Assembly (NCBI GenBank): GCA_934692485.1
Contig: CAKUTX010000008.1
Span: 1-61,639 of the forward strand
Direction: 5' to 3'
DNA: 61,639 nucleotides
DNA from: an uncultured Candidatus Melainabacteria bacterium
GTDB lineage: Bacteria; Cyanobacteriota; Vampirovibrionia; Gastranaerophilales; Gastranaerophilaceae
The notes beneath the pieces were generated by a model that made no database searches, had not been told where the DNA came from, and saw only the letters and a program-made list of their open reading frames with translations. This document shows positions 1 through 7,199 of this stretch, one piece after another. Position 1 is the first letter of the stretch. The number at the start of each line of letters is the position of its first letter. A program made the translations under genes and the position numbers.

Positions 1-264
1 ACAAGAAATTCTATTTTTAAATTTTTCAGTCAAATTTTCTATTGATTTATTATCAAAATTTACGTTAGTAATTGTTGTAAATAAACCATCGATAATCAGC
101 TTTGTATTTTCATCATTGATATCCCCGCAGTTAGCAAGTTCAATAACAGAACTGGTTAATTTATCTTGTAGGTTTGCAATATCCGGATCTTTTCCACAAA
201 CGCCTTTTTGGGTGCAGGCTTTATGAAATGCCGTTTGCTCACATTGAAAACAAAACATACTCAT
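1..264 (-). CDS. hcp: Hydroxylamine reductase / hybrid cluster protein, N-terminal part (runs off the window)
   Basis: Reading leftwards from an ATG at 264, 88 codons stay open to the edge of the window. The protein starts MSMFCFQCEQTAFHKACTQ and has Cys at residues 5, 8, 17 and 23, i.e. C-x2-C-x8-C-x5-C. That is the N-terminal [4Fe-4S] ligand set of the hybrid cluster protein family, cytoplasmic enzymes that reduce NO or hydroxylamine under nitrosative stress. The start is set by an AAGGAGTA ribosome site at 271-278, about 7 bases upstream; a second in-frame ATG lies two codons further in. The rest of the protein, including the hybrid-cluster ligands, is outside the window. Seen: Cys spacing and RBS. 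Known: family function. It is not listed among long ORFs because it is cut by the edge. Confidence 0.85.
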   Translation of the reverse strand, partial: MSMFCFQCEQTAFHKACTQKGVCGKDPDIANLQDKLTSSVIELANCGDINDENTKLIIDGLFTTITNVNFDNKSIENLTEKFKNRISC

Positions 265-295
265 ATTTTTTACTCCTTATTATTTTCTCAATTTA

Positions 296-305
296 CTCAA
301 TTGAG
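296..305. promoter_or_regulatory. Palindrome in the hcp upstream region
   Basis: CTCAATTGAG is a perfect 10-bp palindrome about 30 bases before the hcp start. On the minus strand it is followed by a second AATTGAG copy two bases later. It could be an operator in the hcp 5' region; no regulator can be named from sequence. Confidence 0.3.
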
Positions 306-617
306 ATATAAGTATTTTTTTACGAATATAAAAAATATGTTATTATACAATTTACTAATATTGTATTTTATCGAGTGGTTTGCTTATGACAGATGCTGCG
401 ATTATTTTGTGCAAATGGTATTTATAAGGGCGTTTGAGGGGTAGGAAATAATCAATCTATCCGTACAGCAAAACGGTCAAATTAAACATTTTTAAGTTGA
501 ACGGTTAGAATGATTATTTAGAGAAGTTGGGTGTGGTTACCATTATAAAGAAACAGGGCAATACAGAAAAGGGGAACTCGGATCAATACCCGTAAACTAA
601 AAGAAAGTGTTTGTTTT
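306..617. other. AT-rich stretch without an intact gene
   Basis: No frame here gives a convincing protein. Around 510-600 two plus-strand frames give short gene-like peptides (for example REVGCGYHYKETGQYRKGEL) broken by stops and a frame change, so it may be decayed coding DNA. I cannot name its origin. Confidence 0.4.
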
Positions 618-800
618 TTAGGGTTGCAGAAAAGTCTGGTATTCTTGATTATTGGAACACATTAGGATTCGAGATACATTTATAAATTTTTTTAATTTTC
701 TGTTAGAAAATTTAATATTCATTCTATTGCGTTCAGCAATAATACCTTCTCTGTTGTGAGGTTTCTTTACTTCTATAAAGCATAAAGGCATATTTAACAT
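618..800 (-). pseudogene. Remnant of a type I restriction (HsdR-like) subunit
   Basis: The 60-codon minus-strand frame contains CFIEVKKPHNREGIIAERNR followed by a SNNQEY segment. This matches the N-terminal nuclease region of HsdR-like type I restriction subunits, where E-x-K within IEVKKP belongs to the PD-(D/E)xK catalytic core. A full HsdR is about 1000 residues, so about 5% remains. Upstream (801-850) the similarity does not continue in the same frame, and downstream the frame stops after SNNQEYQTFLQP. No modification or specificity subunit is nearby. It lies in an accessory stretch between hcp and a tRNA-like sequence and is best read as debris of a lost restriction system. The family call rests on remembered sequence pattern. 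Confidence 0.55.
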
Positions 801-1129
801 TTTCTTTTGCTATTTGCTGACATGCATATTGTATAGAATTCTATTAAATTTAAATTGTTAAATATTGATATTTTTATTTTTTAACTATTTTGTTGATTTT
901 GGCATACTATCATATGATTTCTCAATTTCAATAATTTTATGAATAGATTAAATCAGATATTAAATCTTCATATCAAAGTTAATTTAATCTTCTTTTGTAT
1001 GTCTATAAACAAATATAATTATTTATTTGTTACCTCACGGGTTATTCTCCGAACGCAGGGTCTTGAGACCCCCAAATCGAGTTTCGCTCAAGTGTTCGCT
1101 CAACTCTCTTGGAGCGCACGGCTCCCTCT
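801..1129. other. AT-rich non-coding stretch
   Basis: No supported gene. The left part is very AT-rich; from about 1030 composition becomes more GC-rich with short repeated words such as TTCGCTCAA at 1083-1091 and again at 1094-1103 (TGTTCGCTCAA), leading into the tRNA-like sequence. Confidence 0.4.
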
Positions 1130-1203
1130 CGCTCGAACGATTAGCAATCGTTCTCACTCGGCACAGTCCGATGAGGTCGAGAGTTCGAATCTCTCCCTTG
1201 CTA
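1130..1203 (+). other. tRNA-like 3' domain, no complete tRNA found
   Basis: GAGAG-TTCGAAT-CTCTC at 1179-1195 is a perfect T-arm (5-bp stem, canonical TTCGAAT loop). It is followed by seven bases, CCTTGCT, and an A at 1203 that would be the 3' acceptor strand and discriminator. Upstream, 1136-1152 forms a 5-bp hairpin with a 7-base loop TTAGCAA (anticodon-like AGC), then a 26-base variable region with a TCGG/CCGA stem as in class II tRNAs. The matching 5' acceptor strand (AGCAAGG) is not found, so this looks like a partial or decayed tRNA, or an attachment-site copy of a tRNA 3' end. No CCA is encoded. Confidence 0.4.
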
Positions 1204-1209
1204 AATAAG

Positions 1210-1236
1210 AAAGACAGGCAATGACCTGTCTTTTTT
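1210..1236 (+). terminator. Rho-independent terminator after the tRNA-like sequence
   Basis: Stem AAAGACAGG / CCTGTCTTT with a 6-base loop followed by a run of T. It implies that the tRNA-like region is, or was, transcribed rightwards. Confidence 0.75.
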
Positions 1237-1348
1237 ATTGGGATGAATATAATTGCGGAAAATCTTTAAAATAAAAATTCATTATTTTACATATTAGTTT
1301 TTGAACATTTTTATATTAAAATCATTATACTTATAGGAGTAAAAATAA

Positions 1349-1768
1349 ATGAAAAAATTGTTATCACTATTCGCATCATTGTTATTATTAGCAGGTCTTT
1401 GTTTTGCGACTACAACCAATTCTTATGATAAATACGGCTCAAAGACCGGTTCGTATAGAACAAATGGAAACACCGTTACTCAATATGATAAATATGGCTC
1501 CAAAACAGGTTCTTACAGACAAACCTCAAGTGGATACAACTCCTATGACAAATACGGTTCAAAAACAGGAAGCTATAGAAAAACTTCTTCAGGATATAAT
1601 TCGTACGATAAATATGAGAACAAAACAGGTAGTTTCAAAACAAATTCAAATGGTGTAACAACCCAGTATGACAAATATGGTAGCAAAGTCGGCTCTTTCA
1701 AAACTGATTCAAGTGGCAGAACTATTCAATACGATAAATACGGCAGAAAAATTGGAAGTTATAAATAA
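1349..1768 (+). CDS. Secreted tandem-repeat protein (YDKYGSKTGSY repeats)
   Basis: 139 residues. Residues 1-20 (MKKLLSLFASLLLLAGLCFA) form a classic signal peptide; the Cys is not in a proper lipobox, so type I cleavage near FA|TTT is likely. The mature part is almost entirely repeats of YDKYGSKTGSY with small variants (YENKTGSF, YGSKVGSF, YGRKIGSY), about 19-20 residues per unit and six units, separated by Ser/Asn/Thr-rich linkers. The repeats are conserved in the DNA too. An AGGAG site lies about 10 bases before the ATG. It stands alone, before the higBA pair. Function unknown; a surface or extracellular protein is likely. Such arrays can change copy number by recombination. Confidence 0.75.
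   Translation: MKKLLSLFASLLLLAGLCFATTTNSYDKYGSKTGSYRTNGNTVTQYDKYGSKTGSYRQTSSGYNSYDKYGSKTGSYRKTSSGYNSYDKYENKTGSFKTNSNGVTTQYDKYGSKVGSFKTDSSGRTIQYDKYGRKIGSYK
1425..1765 (+). repeat. Intragenic tandem repeats
   Basis: Six degenerate copies of a roughly 57-60-bp unit coding for YDKYGSKTGSY plus linker, filling the mature part of the secreted protein. The third and fourth units are the most alike. Confidence 0.7.
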
Positions 1769-2028
1769 AGATTGCTTTTCCCTCTATTTTAAAATTCTTA
1801 TTGTAATATATGAAAATAACCTATAATTTTTTCTGTGTTTTACGTATTGGTTGTAATTTCATATATTATTGTTTTTTGTTATTTAATAATGGAGCGAACA
1901 GTCCAGTGAGCAACAGTCTCTGTTCTCTTTCCCTGATAATAATAACATTTTTACTGGGAATTTACTAGTTTTTTAGCAATTTATATATTATTTTTCTTGT
2001 AATTATTTAAAATACAGTAAATTAAAAC

Positions 2029-2057
2029 TTGACAAGCTGTTGGCTATAGAGTACACT
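2029..2057 (+). promoter_or_regulatory. Promoter of the higBA pair
   Basis: TTGACA (2029-2034), 17-base spacer, TACACT (2052-2057). The -10 ends six bases before the ATG at 2064, so the toxin mRNA may be leaderless. Confidence 0.5.
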
Positions 2058-2063
2058 ATTGGT

Positions 2064-2387
2064 ATGGAACAACGAATTGTTAAAATTGCTCAACTTGCAA
2101 ATGACAAGATTCCATTTATTGAATGGATAACTTCGTTGGATAAAGTTACTAAAGCAAGAGTCCAAAGTAGATTAACCAGATTATTGGAAAATAATTTTGG
2201 TGATCATAAAAAAATTGATAGTGAAATATCTGAACTTCGATTGAAATTTGGCTCTGGTTATCGGATTTACTATACAGAAGTTGATAATATAATTGTTTTG
2301 TTAATAAATGGTGGAGATAAATCTACCCAATCAAAGGATATTGAAAAAGCAAAAAGTATACTTCAAGAATGGAGAAACTTACAATGA
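2064..2387 (+). CDS. higB: HigB/RelE-family toxin (addiction module killer protein)
   Basis: 107 residues from the ATG; a TTG at 2040 is an alternative start but would precede the proposed promoter start point. The sequence fits the phage-derived Gp49-like/HigB branch of the RelE superfamily: FIEWITSLDKVTKARVQSRL, then ELRLKFGSGYRIYYT and IIVLLINGGDKSTQSKDI, the usual order of the fold. These toxins are ribosome-dependent mRNA endonucleases. The stop overlaps the antitoxin ATG (ATGA at 2384-2387), the normal toxin-first order of this class. No Shine-Dalgarno is seen. A truncated relative lies at 15507-15626. Family and pairing are secure; activity is inferred. Confidence 0.8.
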   Translation: MEQRIVKIAQLANDKIPFIEWITSLDKVTKARVQSRLTRLLENNFGDHKKIDSEISELRLKFGSGYRIYYTEVDNIIVLLINGGDKSTQSKDIEKAKSILQEWRNLQ

Positions 2388-2689
2388 AAGAATTAAAACA
2401 CACATTAGACCTCGAAAATTATATAGTAAATGATTTAAAATCTGATGAAGATATAAAATTATACTTAAATGCCTGTTTGAAAGATTATCTTGATGATGGA
2501 GATTTTAATTCTTTTTATCGAGCGTTAGAAATTGTTATAAAAGCAAAAGATACAGTTTCTGGATTTGCTAAAAAAGCAGGTATGTCCAGAGCTCATCTTT
2601 ATAGTATTTTTAAATCGGAAAAAGAACCTAAATTCTCTACAATAGTCAAAATTTTTCAAGAATTAGGTTATGAATTGGAAGTTGCGTAA
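2384..2689 (+). CDS. higA: HigA-type antitoxin (addiction module antidote, HTH)
   Basis: 101 residues from the ATG that overlaps the toxin stop; an in-frame ATG five codons earlier (2369) is possible, but GGAG at 2371-2374 fits the 2384 start. The N-terminal half (DLENYIVNDLKSDEDIKLYL) is typical of this antidote family. The C-terminal half is an XRE-type helix-turn-helix (VSGFAKKAGMSRAHLYSIFK, then KFSTIVKIFQELGYELEVA). It should neutralise HigB by direct binding and repress its own operon. It is clearly related to the antitoxin at 15202-15504, which has lost its toxin. It is translationally coupled to higB. Confidence 0.82.
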   Translation: MKELKHTLDLENYIVNDLKSDEDIKLYLNACLKDYLDDGDFNSFYRALEIVIKAKDTVSGFAKKAGMSRAHLYSIFKSEKEPKFSTIVKIFQELGYELEVA

Positions 2690-2753
2690 ATTATAAGTTA
2701 TTCAACACATCAGTCAGGTATCTTTTGTAGTAATTTTTCAATTCAATGGTTTT

Positions 2754-3467
2754 TTATTTAGTCTCAGGGACAAAACAATGCCCTTTCAGTACAAGTCTAC
2801 CATCTGAACGATAAACTATTGGCACAGAATTCAAATCAAAACTTTTGATGTCAGCAGATTCTAGGTCGCACAATTCACTAAATCTTGGATGATTAGGAGT
2901 TACTTCTAAAAAATCCATTCCCATATGTCTCAGAGTATTTCTTAATGTATTTTTTATATATTTTTCAGCTTCTGGGCCAAAATCTTCACAATTTGTATAT
3001 AGTTTTTGAAACTTTATTAACATACTCTCACAATGCAATTCCCAGACTGATTTACCTGTTGAATCATTTACCAATTGCCCTTTTTCCTGTTGTATTTTTT
3101 GGAAATCATCTTGGAGTTCTTTTAGTTTTTGTTCAGTTTTATCTAGTTTAAATTCTGTATTTTGTAATTTCGTCTCTGTTGCTGATAATTTCGTTTCTGC
3201 TGCTTTGGCTTTTGCAACAGCTTCTTCTAAACCTGTATGTCTACCGGATATTTTCTCCAAATGTCTTCCTTTACACAAGAAAATATCAGCCATCCCAAGA
3301 ACTCCTAAAGATGCAAGTGAACCAAGTATTATATTTTGTGGAGTAAGCAATTTTTGTGCGAAACCATCTGAATTCGGCATTTGTGAGGAAGTCTCTGCAC
3401 CTTTAAATTGAGGTTTATATATCTGTCTGTTTTCTACACTATTGTTTTGAATACTTTTTACTGCCAC
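2754..3467 (-). CDS. Membrane-anchored coiled-coil protein, unknown function
   Basis: 237 residues from a GTG start (no ATG in frame before residue 30). An N-terminal segment rich in Asn/Gln ends in PQFKG. A single hydrophobic stretch follows at about residues 46-64 (IILGSLASLGVLGMADIFL). Then comes a long heptad-rich coiled coil at about 80-135 (AKAAETKLSATETKLQNTE, repeating TExKL). The C-terminal 90 residues are globular with no recognised motif. The N-terminal QNN...FKG signature resembles the start of the protein at 55846 (VQNNNTNFG). It stands alone between higA and tmRNA. I do not recognise a family. Confidence 0.6.
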   Translation of the reverse strand: MAVKSIQNNSVENRQIYKPQFKGAETSSQMPNSDGFAQKLLTPQNIILGSLASLGVLGMADIFLCKGRHLEKISGRHTGLEEAVAKAKAAETKLSATETKLQNTEFKLDKTEQKLKELQDDFQKIQQEKGQLVNDSTGKSVWELHCESMLIKFQKLYTNCEDFGPEAEKYIKNTLRNTLRHMGMDFLEVTPNHPRFSELCDLESADIKSFDLNSVPIVYRSDGRLVLKGHCFVPETK

Positions 3468-3711
3468 AAAATTACCACTTTCATTGTTTTCCTACATAGA
3501 TATTAAAACAAAAAGGTTTAAAATTTTGATATAGAACAATGTATAATATAACAGGCAAATGTCTGATAACTGTATTATATCTGGGTTTTGACCTATTTAA
3601 ACTCGCATTTACATATGTTTACATTGTAATTTTTAAGTGGTTTTCAGATATATTTGTATGGCTTAAAAAGGATGTAATTTTAACAAGATTGTTATTATAA
3701 TTTTTTATAAC

Positions 3712-4112
3712 TGGAGACGAGGGGGATCGAACCCCTGTCCAAAATGGATCTCGATAAACTTCTACGAGTGTAGATATTTATTAGCTCAATTAACTCAGGA
3801 AAATATCAAAACCTTACAAGTTAATCCTAGGTTTTATTTAAAGGAAACTCTAAACCTTTTATGGTTTACTTGATACTGTTACCATAAATCACAGTACTGC
3901 GTCTTGCATGATGGACTCATAAAACCGGCAAGCTGGGCTCTACAAGTAGCTATAAAAAGCGACTTACGCAGCTAAAGCGTATGCTCTAGAGAAGTCTGCT
4001 TTAATTACATTATTGTTAGCATTTAATTTGTTTTGCTCGTTGATAACCGAGAACAGCGCTCGGACTCGCAATCTATCTCAACCAAACATCCTGTCAAATC
4101 CAAAACGTCCCC
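3712..4112 (-). ncRNA. ssrA: Transfer-messenger RNA (tmRNA)
   Basis: On the minus strand the RNA starts GGGGACGTTTTGGATTTGAC and ends with GGACAGGGGTTCGATCCCCC then CGTCTCC plus A. The 5' GGGGACG pairs with the 3' CGTCTCC, and GGGGTTCGATCCCC is the T-arm. The reading frame at 3964-4020 encodes the tag ANNNVIKADFSRAYALAA and a TAA stop; the ending ALAA is the usual protease-recognition tail. The length of about 401 nt is normal and the CCA is not encoded. The RNA rescues stalled ribosomes with SmpB, which is not in this window. A promoter at 4313-4340 suggests a 5' precursor that includes the structured RNA at 4134-4276. Confidence 0.95.
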
Positions 4113-4133
4113 ATGGTAAAGTTGAAATGATTG

Positions 4134-4276
4134 TTTCGAGGGAACGTTTGCGCCTTTAGAACTTAACTTGTTAAGTTCTAAGAGTAGCTATCGTTAGTTT
4201 TGGCTTTCAATGTCTTGATGTAGAAAGCCCATTAAACCTTAAACTCCAGCTTTCGCCTTTCTAAACGTCCCTCAAA
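4134..4276 (-). ncRNA. Unidentified structured RNA in the tmRNA leader
   Basis: The ends pair: TTTGAGGGACGTTT (4276-4263) with AAACGTTCCCTCGAAA (4149-4134), with two single-base bulges. Inside lies a near-perfect 12-bp hairpin (4156-4181, arms TTAGAACTTAAC / GTTAAGTTCTAA) and a GGCTTTC/GAAAGCC stem near 4202-4230. It lies 21 bases before tmRNA on the same strand and downstream of a good promoter. A closed, rod-like RNA of about 143 nt resembles 6S RNA in outline, but I do not see 6S consensus bases, and no known riboswitch fits. It may be a separate small RNA processed from the tmRNA precursor. Strand is inferred from the promoter. Confidence 0.5.
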
Positions 4277-4312
4277 TAATTTATATTCTTTTTTTAATGT
4301 TCCGTATTTTAT

Positions 4313-4340
4313 ATTATAACCGCTTTTTGATTTATTTCAA
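4313..4340 (-). promoter_or_regulatory. Promoter of the structured RNA and tmRNA
   Basis: On the minus strand TTGAAA (4340-4335), 16-base spacer, TATAAT (4318-4313). The start would be near 4306, about 30 bases before the structured RNA. Confidence 0.6.
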
Positions 4341-4381
4341 GTAGGTATTCGATATAAAAATGAAAATATGGCAAAAAACAA

Positions 4382-5131
4382 TTATTTATTGTTAACTCCA
4401 TAGCCAAACATTGCAAAATCGTACTTTATTGGATCGTTTGTATCAAATTTTTGCAAGTTTTTAGTTATTTCAATTACTGACTTAAAATCGTTAGATTTTC
4501 TTGTCAATAACCCCATTTCTCTTGAAAGTCTGGCAACATGCGTATCTAGCGGAATTAGAAGTTCTGATGGTTGCATAAAATCCCAAATTCCTAAGTCGAC
4601 TTGACCTTTTCTTATCATCCAGCGTAAAAACATACACATTCGCTTCATTGCTCCACCGTTACGAGCGTTCGGTATCATAAAACGCGCTCCCTGTCCTGAA
4701 TTTTCTCCAAACTGCGAATAAAAATAATCTGTAACTGGTATCAAATAATTTCCGCTAATTGAATTTTCTTTCCCATATTTAAACAAATCCTCAAGCCCTC
4801 CATCTTTTTTATATAAATTTTGAAGGATTTTGAAAATTTCCATAAAATCTTGCGTTGTTCCAAAACGATAATTAAAATTTTTGAGAGCTTTTGTTTCAAA
4901 ATTTAAAATGAAGTTATAAGGTTCGTTTTGCATTATTGAAAAAAGTTCATTTAATTTTTTTATAAAAACTTTTCTATTCCCATAAGCCAACAAAGATGCG
5001 ATAAAACCAGATATTTCACAATCTTTTTTTGATTTTTTGTATCGGTGAGGAAATTGTATTGGGTCATCTTTTATGAAATCTTTTGTTTCATAAATCTCAA
5101 CTAATTTATCAATTTCAGATTTTGTAATCAT
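4382..5131 (-). CDS. TIGR02757 family protein
   Basis: 249 residues from ATG 5131 (MITKSEIDKLVEIY). A longer frame reaches 5188 but would run through the pit terminator and the promoter, so it is not used. Matches the TIGR02757 family as I remember it: FPHRYKKSKKDCEISGFIASLLAYGNRKVFIKKL near the start, NARNGGAMKRMCMFLRWMIR in the middle and PLDTHVARLSREMGL after it. The DTH and the helical layout recall HhH-GPD DNA glycosylases, but the catalytic role is unproven. The gene appears leaderless: TATAAT ends exactly six bases before the ATG. It is a monocistronic gene. Confidence 0.75.
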   Translation of the reverse strand: MITKSEIDKLVEIYETKDFIKDDPIQFPHRYKKSKKDCEISGFIASLLAYGNRKVFIKKLNELFSIMQNEPYNFILNFETKALKNFNYRFGTTQDFMEIFKILQNLYKKDGGLEDLFKYGKENSISGNYLIPVTDYFYSQFGENSGQGARFMIPNARNGGAMKRMCMFLRWMIRKGQVDLGIWDFMQPSELLIPLDTHVARLSREMGLLTRKSNDFKSVIEITKNLQKFDTNDPIKYDFAMFGYGVNNK

Positions 5132-5137
5132 AGTCAA

Positions 5138-5143
5138 ATTATA
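5138..5143 (-). promoter_or_regulatory. Extended -10 box six bases before the ATG (leaderless)
   Basis: Minus strand TATGC-TATAAT-TTGACT-ATG. The TG plus TATAAT is a full extended -10. Transcription should begin at the A of the start codon. Confidence 0.6.
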
Positions 5144-5156
5144 GCATAATTTTACA

Positions 5157-5195
5157 CAAAAAAAATGTGTAGACTTAAAAATCCACACATTTTTT
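5157..5195 (-). terminator. Terminator of the phosphate transporter pair
   Basis: Minus strand AATGTGTGGA / TCTACACATT stem with a TTTTTAAG loop, followed by a T run. It lies just after the pit stop. Confidence 0.65.
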
Positions 5196-5216
5196 ATAAA
5201 TTTAATATTTTATTTT

Positions 5217-6230
5217 TTAAATTATTTTATAAATCAAGTAATAAATTATTGAAGAAATAATCATGCAGGCTGGGATTGTTACAACCCAAGCTATTACGAT
5301 ATTTCCAACAATTCTCCATTTTACTGCATGTGCGTGAAAAGTAGAGCCTACACCCATAATTGCAGTTGAAATTACATGAGTTGTGCTCAATGGAATACCA
5401 AAATGCGAAGCGGTCAAAATTAAGCCTGCCGCAGATGTTTCGGCCGCAAAACCGTGAATAGGTTTTAGTTTAATTATTTTGTGTCCCATTGTTTTGATAA
5501 TTTTCCAACCACCATTCATTGTTCCTGCAGCCATAGTTAGTGCGCAAGCCATGATTACGTATAACGGAATTTCAAATCCGCCTGTAGGGTCTGGCTGCAA
5601 AACACCTCCGGCCAACAATGCTAATGTAATTATACCCATTGTTTTTTGTGCATCATTTGAGCCGTGGCTGAGTGCCATCAAGCCTGATGACAAAAGTTGA
5701 AGTTTTCTAAATTGTTTATTTACGGTATTTGGAGTTTCTCTCAATACAATAACAAACCAAGCTATCAAAAGCATTAGCGTAAAACCGACGCAAAACCCAA
5801 GCATTGGGGACGTAAACATTGGGATAATAACTTTATCCATCAATGTATGCACATGCACAACACCTGTTCCAGCTTTAACGATTGCGGCGCCTAAAAGGCC
5901 TCCAATCAATGCGTGAGAAGAACTTGACGGCAAGCCGAGCCACCAAGTAAATAAGTTCCAAAGTACAGCTGCAAACAATGCACAAAAGATTACTGTCAAC
6001 GTAATCATATCAGAGTTTACAATTCCTGCTCCAATTGTTTTTGCAACGTGCGTACCTGTCAAAGCTCCGACAAACTCAAGACTTGCGCCAAAAAGTACGG
6101 CTTGTTTCGGGGAAAGAACTTTTGTAGATACTACGGTTGCAATCGCGTTTGCACAATCGTGAAATCCGTTGATAAACTCAAAAGCCAGTGCAACAATTAT
6201 TACAGCTATTAATATTAAAATTGTTATCAT
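5217..6230 (-). CDS. pit: PiT-family inorganic phosphate transporter
   Basis: 337 residues, about ten membrane spans. It carries the duplicated PiT signatures: FEFINGFHDCANAIATVV near residue 18 and LMALSHGSNDAQKTMG near 183, plus the paired GLPSSSSHALIGG and GIPLSTTHVISTA segments. It moves phosphate with a cation across the inner membrane. It follows the DUF47 gene by 32 bases, the common pairing in which the PhoU-like partner modulates the transporter. A terminator follows. Family is certain; Pi versus metal-phosphate preference is not shown by sequence. Confidence 0.92.
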   Translation of the reverse strand: MITILILIAVIIVALAFEFINGFHDCANAIATVVSTKVLSPKQAVLFGASLEFVGALTGTHVAKTIGAGIVNSDMITLTVIFCALFAAVLWNLFTWWLGLPSSSSHALIGGLLGAAIVKAGTGVVHVHTLMDKVIIPMFTSPMLGFCVGFTLMLLIAWFVIVLRETPNTVNKQFRKLQLLSSGLMALSHGSNDAQKTMGIITLALLAGGVLQPDPTGGFEIPLYVIMACALTMAAGTMNGGWKIIKTMGHKIIKLKPIHGFAAETSAAGLILTASHFGIPLSTTHVISTAIMGVGSTFHAHAVKWRIVGNIVIAWVVTIPACMIISSIIYYLIYKII

Positions 6231-6262
6231 TATTTTTTATTAATTCCTTAAATTCTAGCCGC

Positions 6263-6904
6263 TTATGCTTGTTTTAAAACAACATTTAAAATAGTATCTG
6301 TGACGTAAAAACAAGCGTCAAAAGCGTTTTCAATCTCTTTGTACATATCTCTTAATTTAATTACCTCAAGAGCTTCATACTTTCCAGAGAAAAGATTTCC
6401 CATAGCGCGACGATGAATTTCATCCCCGTGAGATTCGATTTCTTTCATATCTATGTTCAATTTAGTAATTTTTTCAACATCAGAAACTTTTTTGAAAAGT
6501 TTAACTATTTCAGCGAGTTTGTCTGTTGCTTGAACCAAAGTTAAAGCCTGTTCTTTCATTTCCTCCGTGTAGTTGTTTAATCTGTACACTTCCAAATTCA
6601 GACAGGCTTTCGCTATTTTTTTAGTAATCTTATTTAATTGTACCGCTATTGTTTGAATATCTTCGCGCTCAATCGGAGTAATAAAACTCTTATTCAGTTG
6701 TTTAAGAACGGCTTTGTATGAAAGTTTGCCTTTCTTTTTGTACTTTAAAGCTTTTTCTTTGTATTCATCTGTTAATTTGTCATGCATAATTTTGTCATAA
6801 AGTCTTGCTGTTTTTTGGCAAATCTCTGCGCTGTCCTGAAAATATGTAAAGAACATTTTATCTTCAGGCGGCATAATATATGACATCAAGTTAAATTTTG
6901 GCAT
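6263..6904 (-). CDS. DUF47 / PhoU-like partner of the phosphate transporter
   Basis: 213 residues from ATG 6904, set by an AAGGTG site; the longer frame to 6958 has no RBS and would cover the palindrome at 6931. All-helical. The E-x3-D features of PhoU-like metal sites appear around KEIESHGDEIHRRAMGNLFS and LRDMYKEIENAFDACFYVTD. This family is found next to pit genes and is thought to regulate phosphate uptake. It heads the pit operon. A 16-bp palindrome lies 26 bases upstream of the start. Confidence 0.85.
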   Translation of the reverse strand: MPKFNLMSYIMPPEDKMFFTYFQDSAEICQKTARLYDKIMHDKLTDEYKEKALKYKKKGKLSYKAVLKQLNKSFITPIEREDIQTIAVQLNKITKKIAKACLNLEVYRLNNYTEEMKEQALTLVQATDKLAEIVKLFKKVSDVEKITKLNIDMKEIESHGDEIHRRAMGNLFSGKYEALEVIKLRDMYKEIENAFDACFYVTDTILNVVLKQA

Positions 6905-6930
6905 TTTTTTACACCTTTCTTTGTTAATAA

Positions 6931-6946
6931 TGTGCATTAATGCACA
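6931..6946. promoter_or_regulatory. 16-bp perfect palindrome upstream of the phosphate operon
   Basis: TGTGCATTAATGCACA, 26 bases before the DUF47 start. It could be an operator for a dimeric regulator or a short leader hairpin. It is not a Pho box that I recognise. Confidence 0.5.
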
Positions 6947-7139
6947 CACACAAAGCATACTTTAAACAAAGATTTTTTAAAAGAGTATCGTAACAATTTG
7001 TAATTTTAGTAACAAAATAGCAGAAACATCAATTAAAAACGTAATTGTAACGTTATGTAAAGGCAGGCTTAAAACAGGTCAAAACGAGGCGCACACTGAA
7101 AAAAGAAAAGTCAAAAACGGAAAAATATCTGAATTGTCT

Positions 7140-7167
7140 TAAAGTTTACTTTTAATATTGCCGATAT
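7140..7167 (+). promoter_or_regulatory. Sigma-28 (FliA/SigD)-type promoter
   Basis: TAAAGTTT, 12 bases, GCCGATAT: TAAA at 7140-7143 and GCCGATAT at 7160-7167, 16 bases between them. This equals the SigD consensus and is close to the FliA consensus. The predicted start is near 7175, 25 bases before the ATG at 7200. Confidence 0.7.
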
Positions 7168-7199
7168 TTATTGAGTAGCAAAAAAGCAAAGTGAGAAAA

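Noticed and set aside
510..600. Decayed gene giving REVGCGYHYKETGQYRKGEL
   Set aside because: Too short, broken by stops, and I cannot link it to a family; noted only as possible debris.
939..1224. Two overlapping plus-strand frames (89 and 65 codons)
   Set aside because: They cover the tRNA-like sequence and run towards its terminator; the peptides look like translated RNA and have no RBS.
4134..4276. Calling the tmRNA-leader RNA a 6S RNA or a riboswitch
   Set aside because: The rod shape fits 6S loosely, but the conserved central bubble bases are not seen, and no known aptamer core is present. Left unnamed.
5132..5188. Longer start of the TIGR02757 gene at 5188
   Set aside because: It would include the pit terminator and the -10 box; the ATG at 5131 fits the family start.
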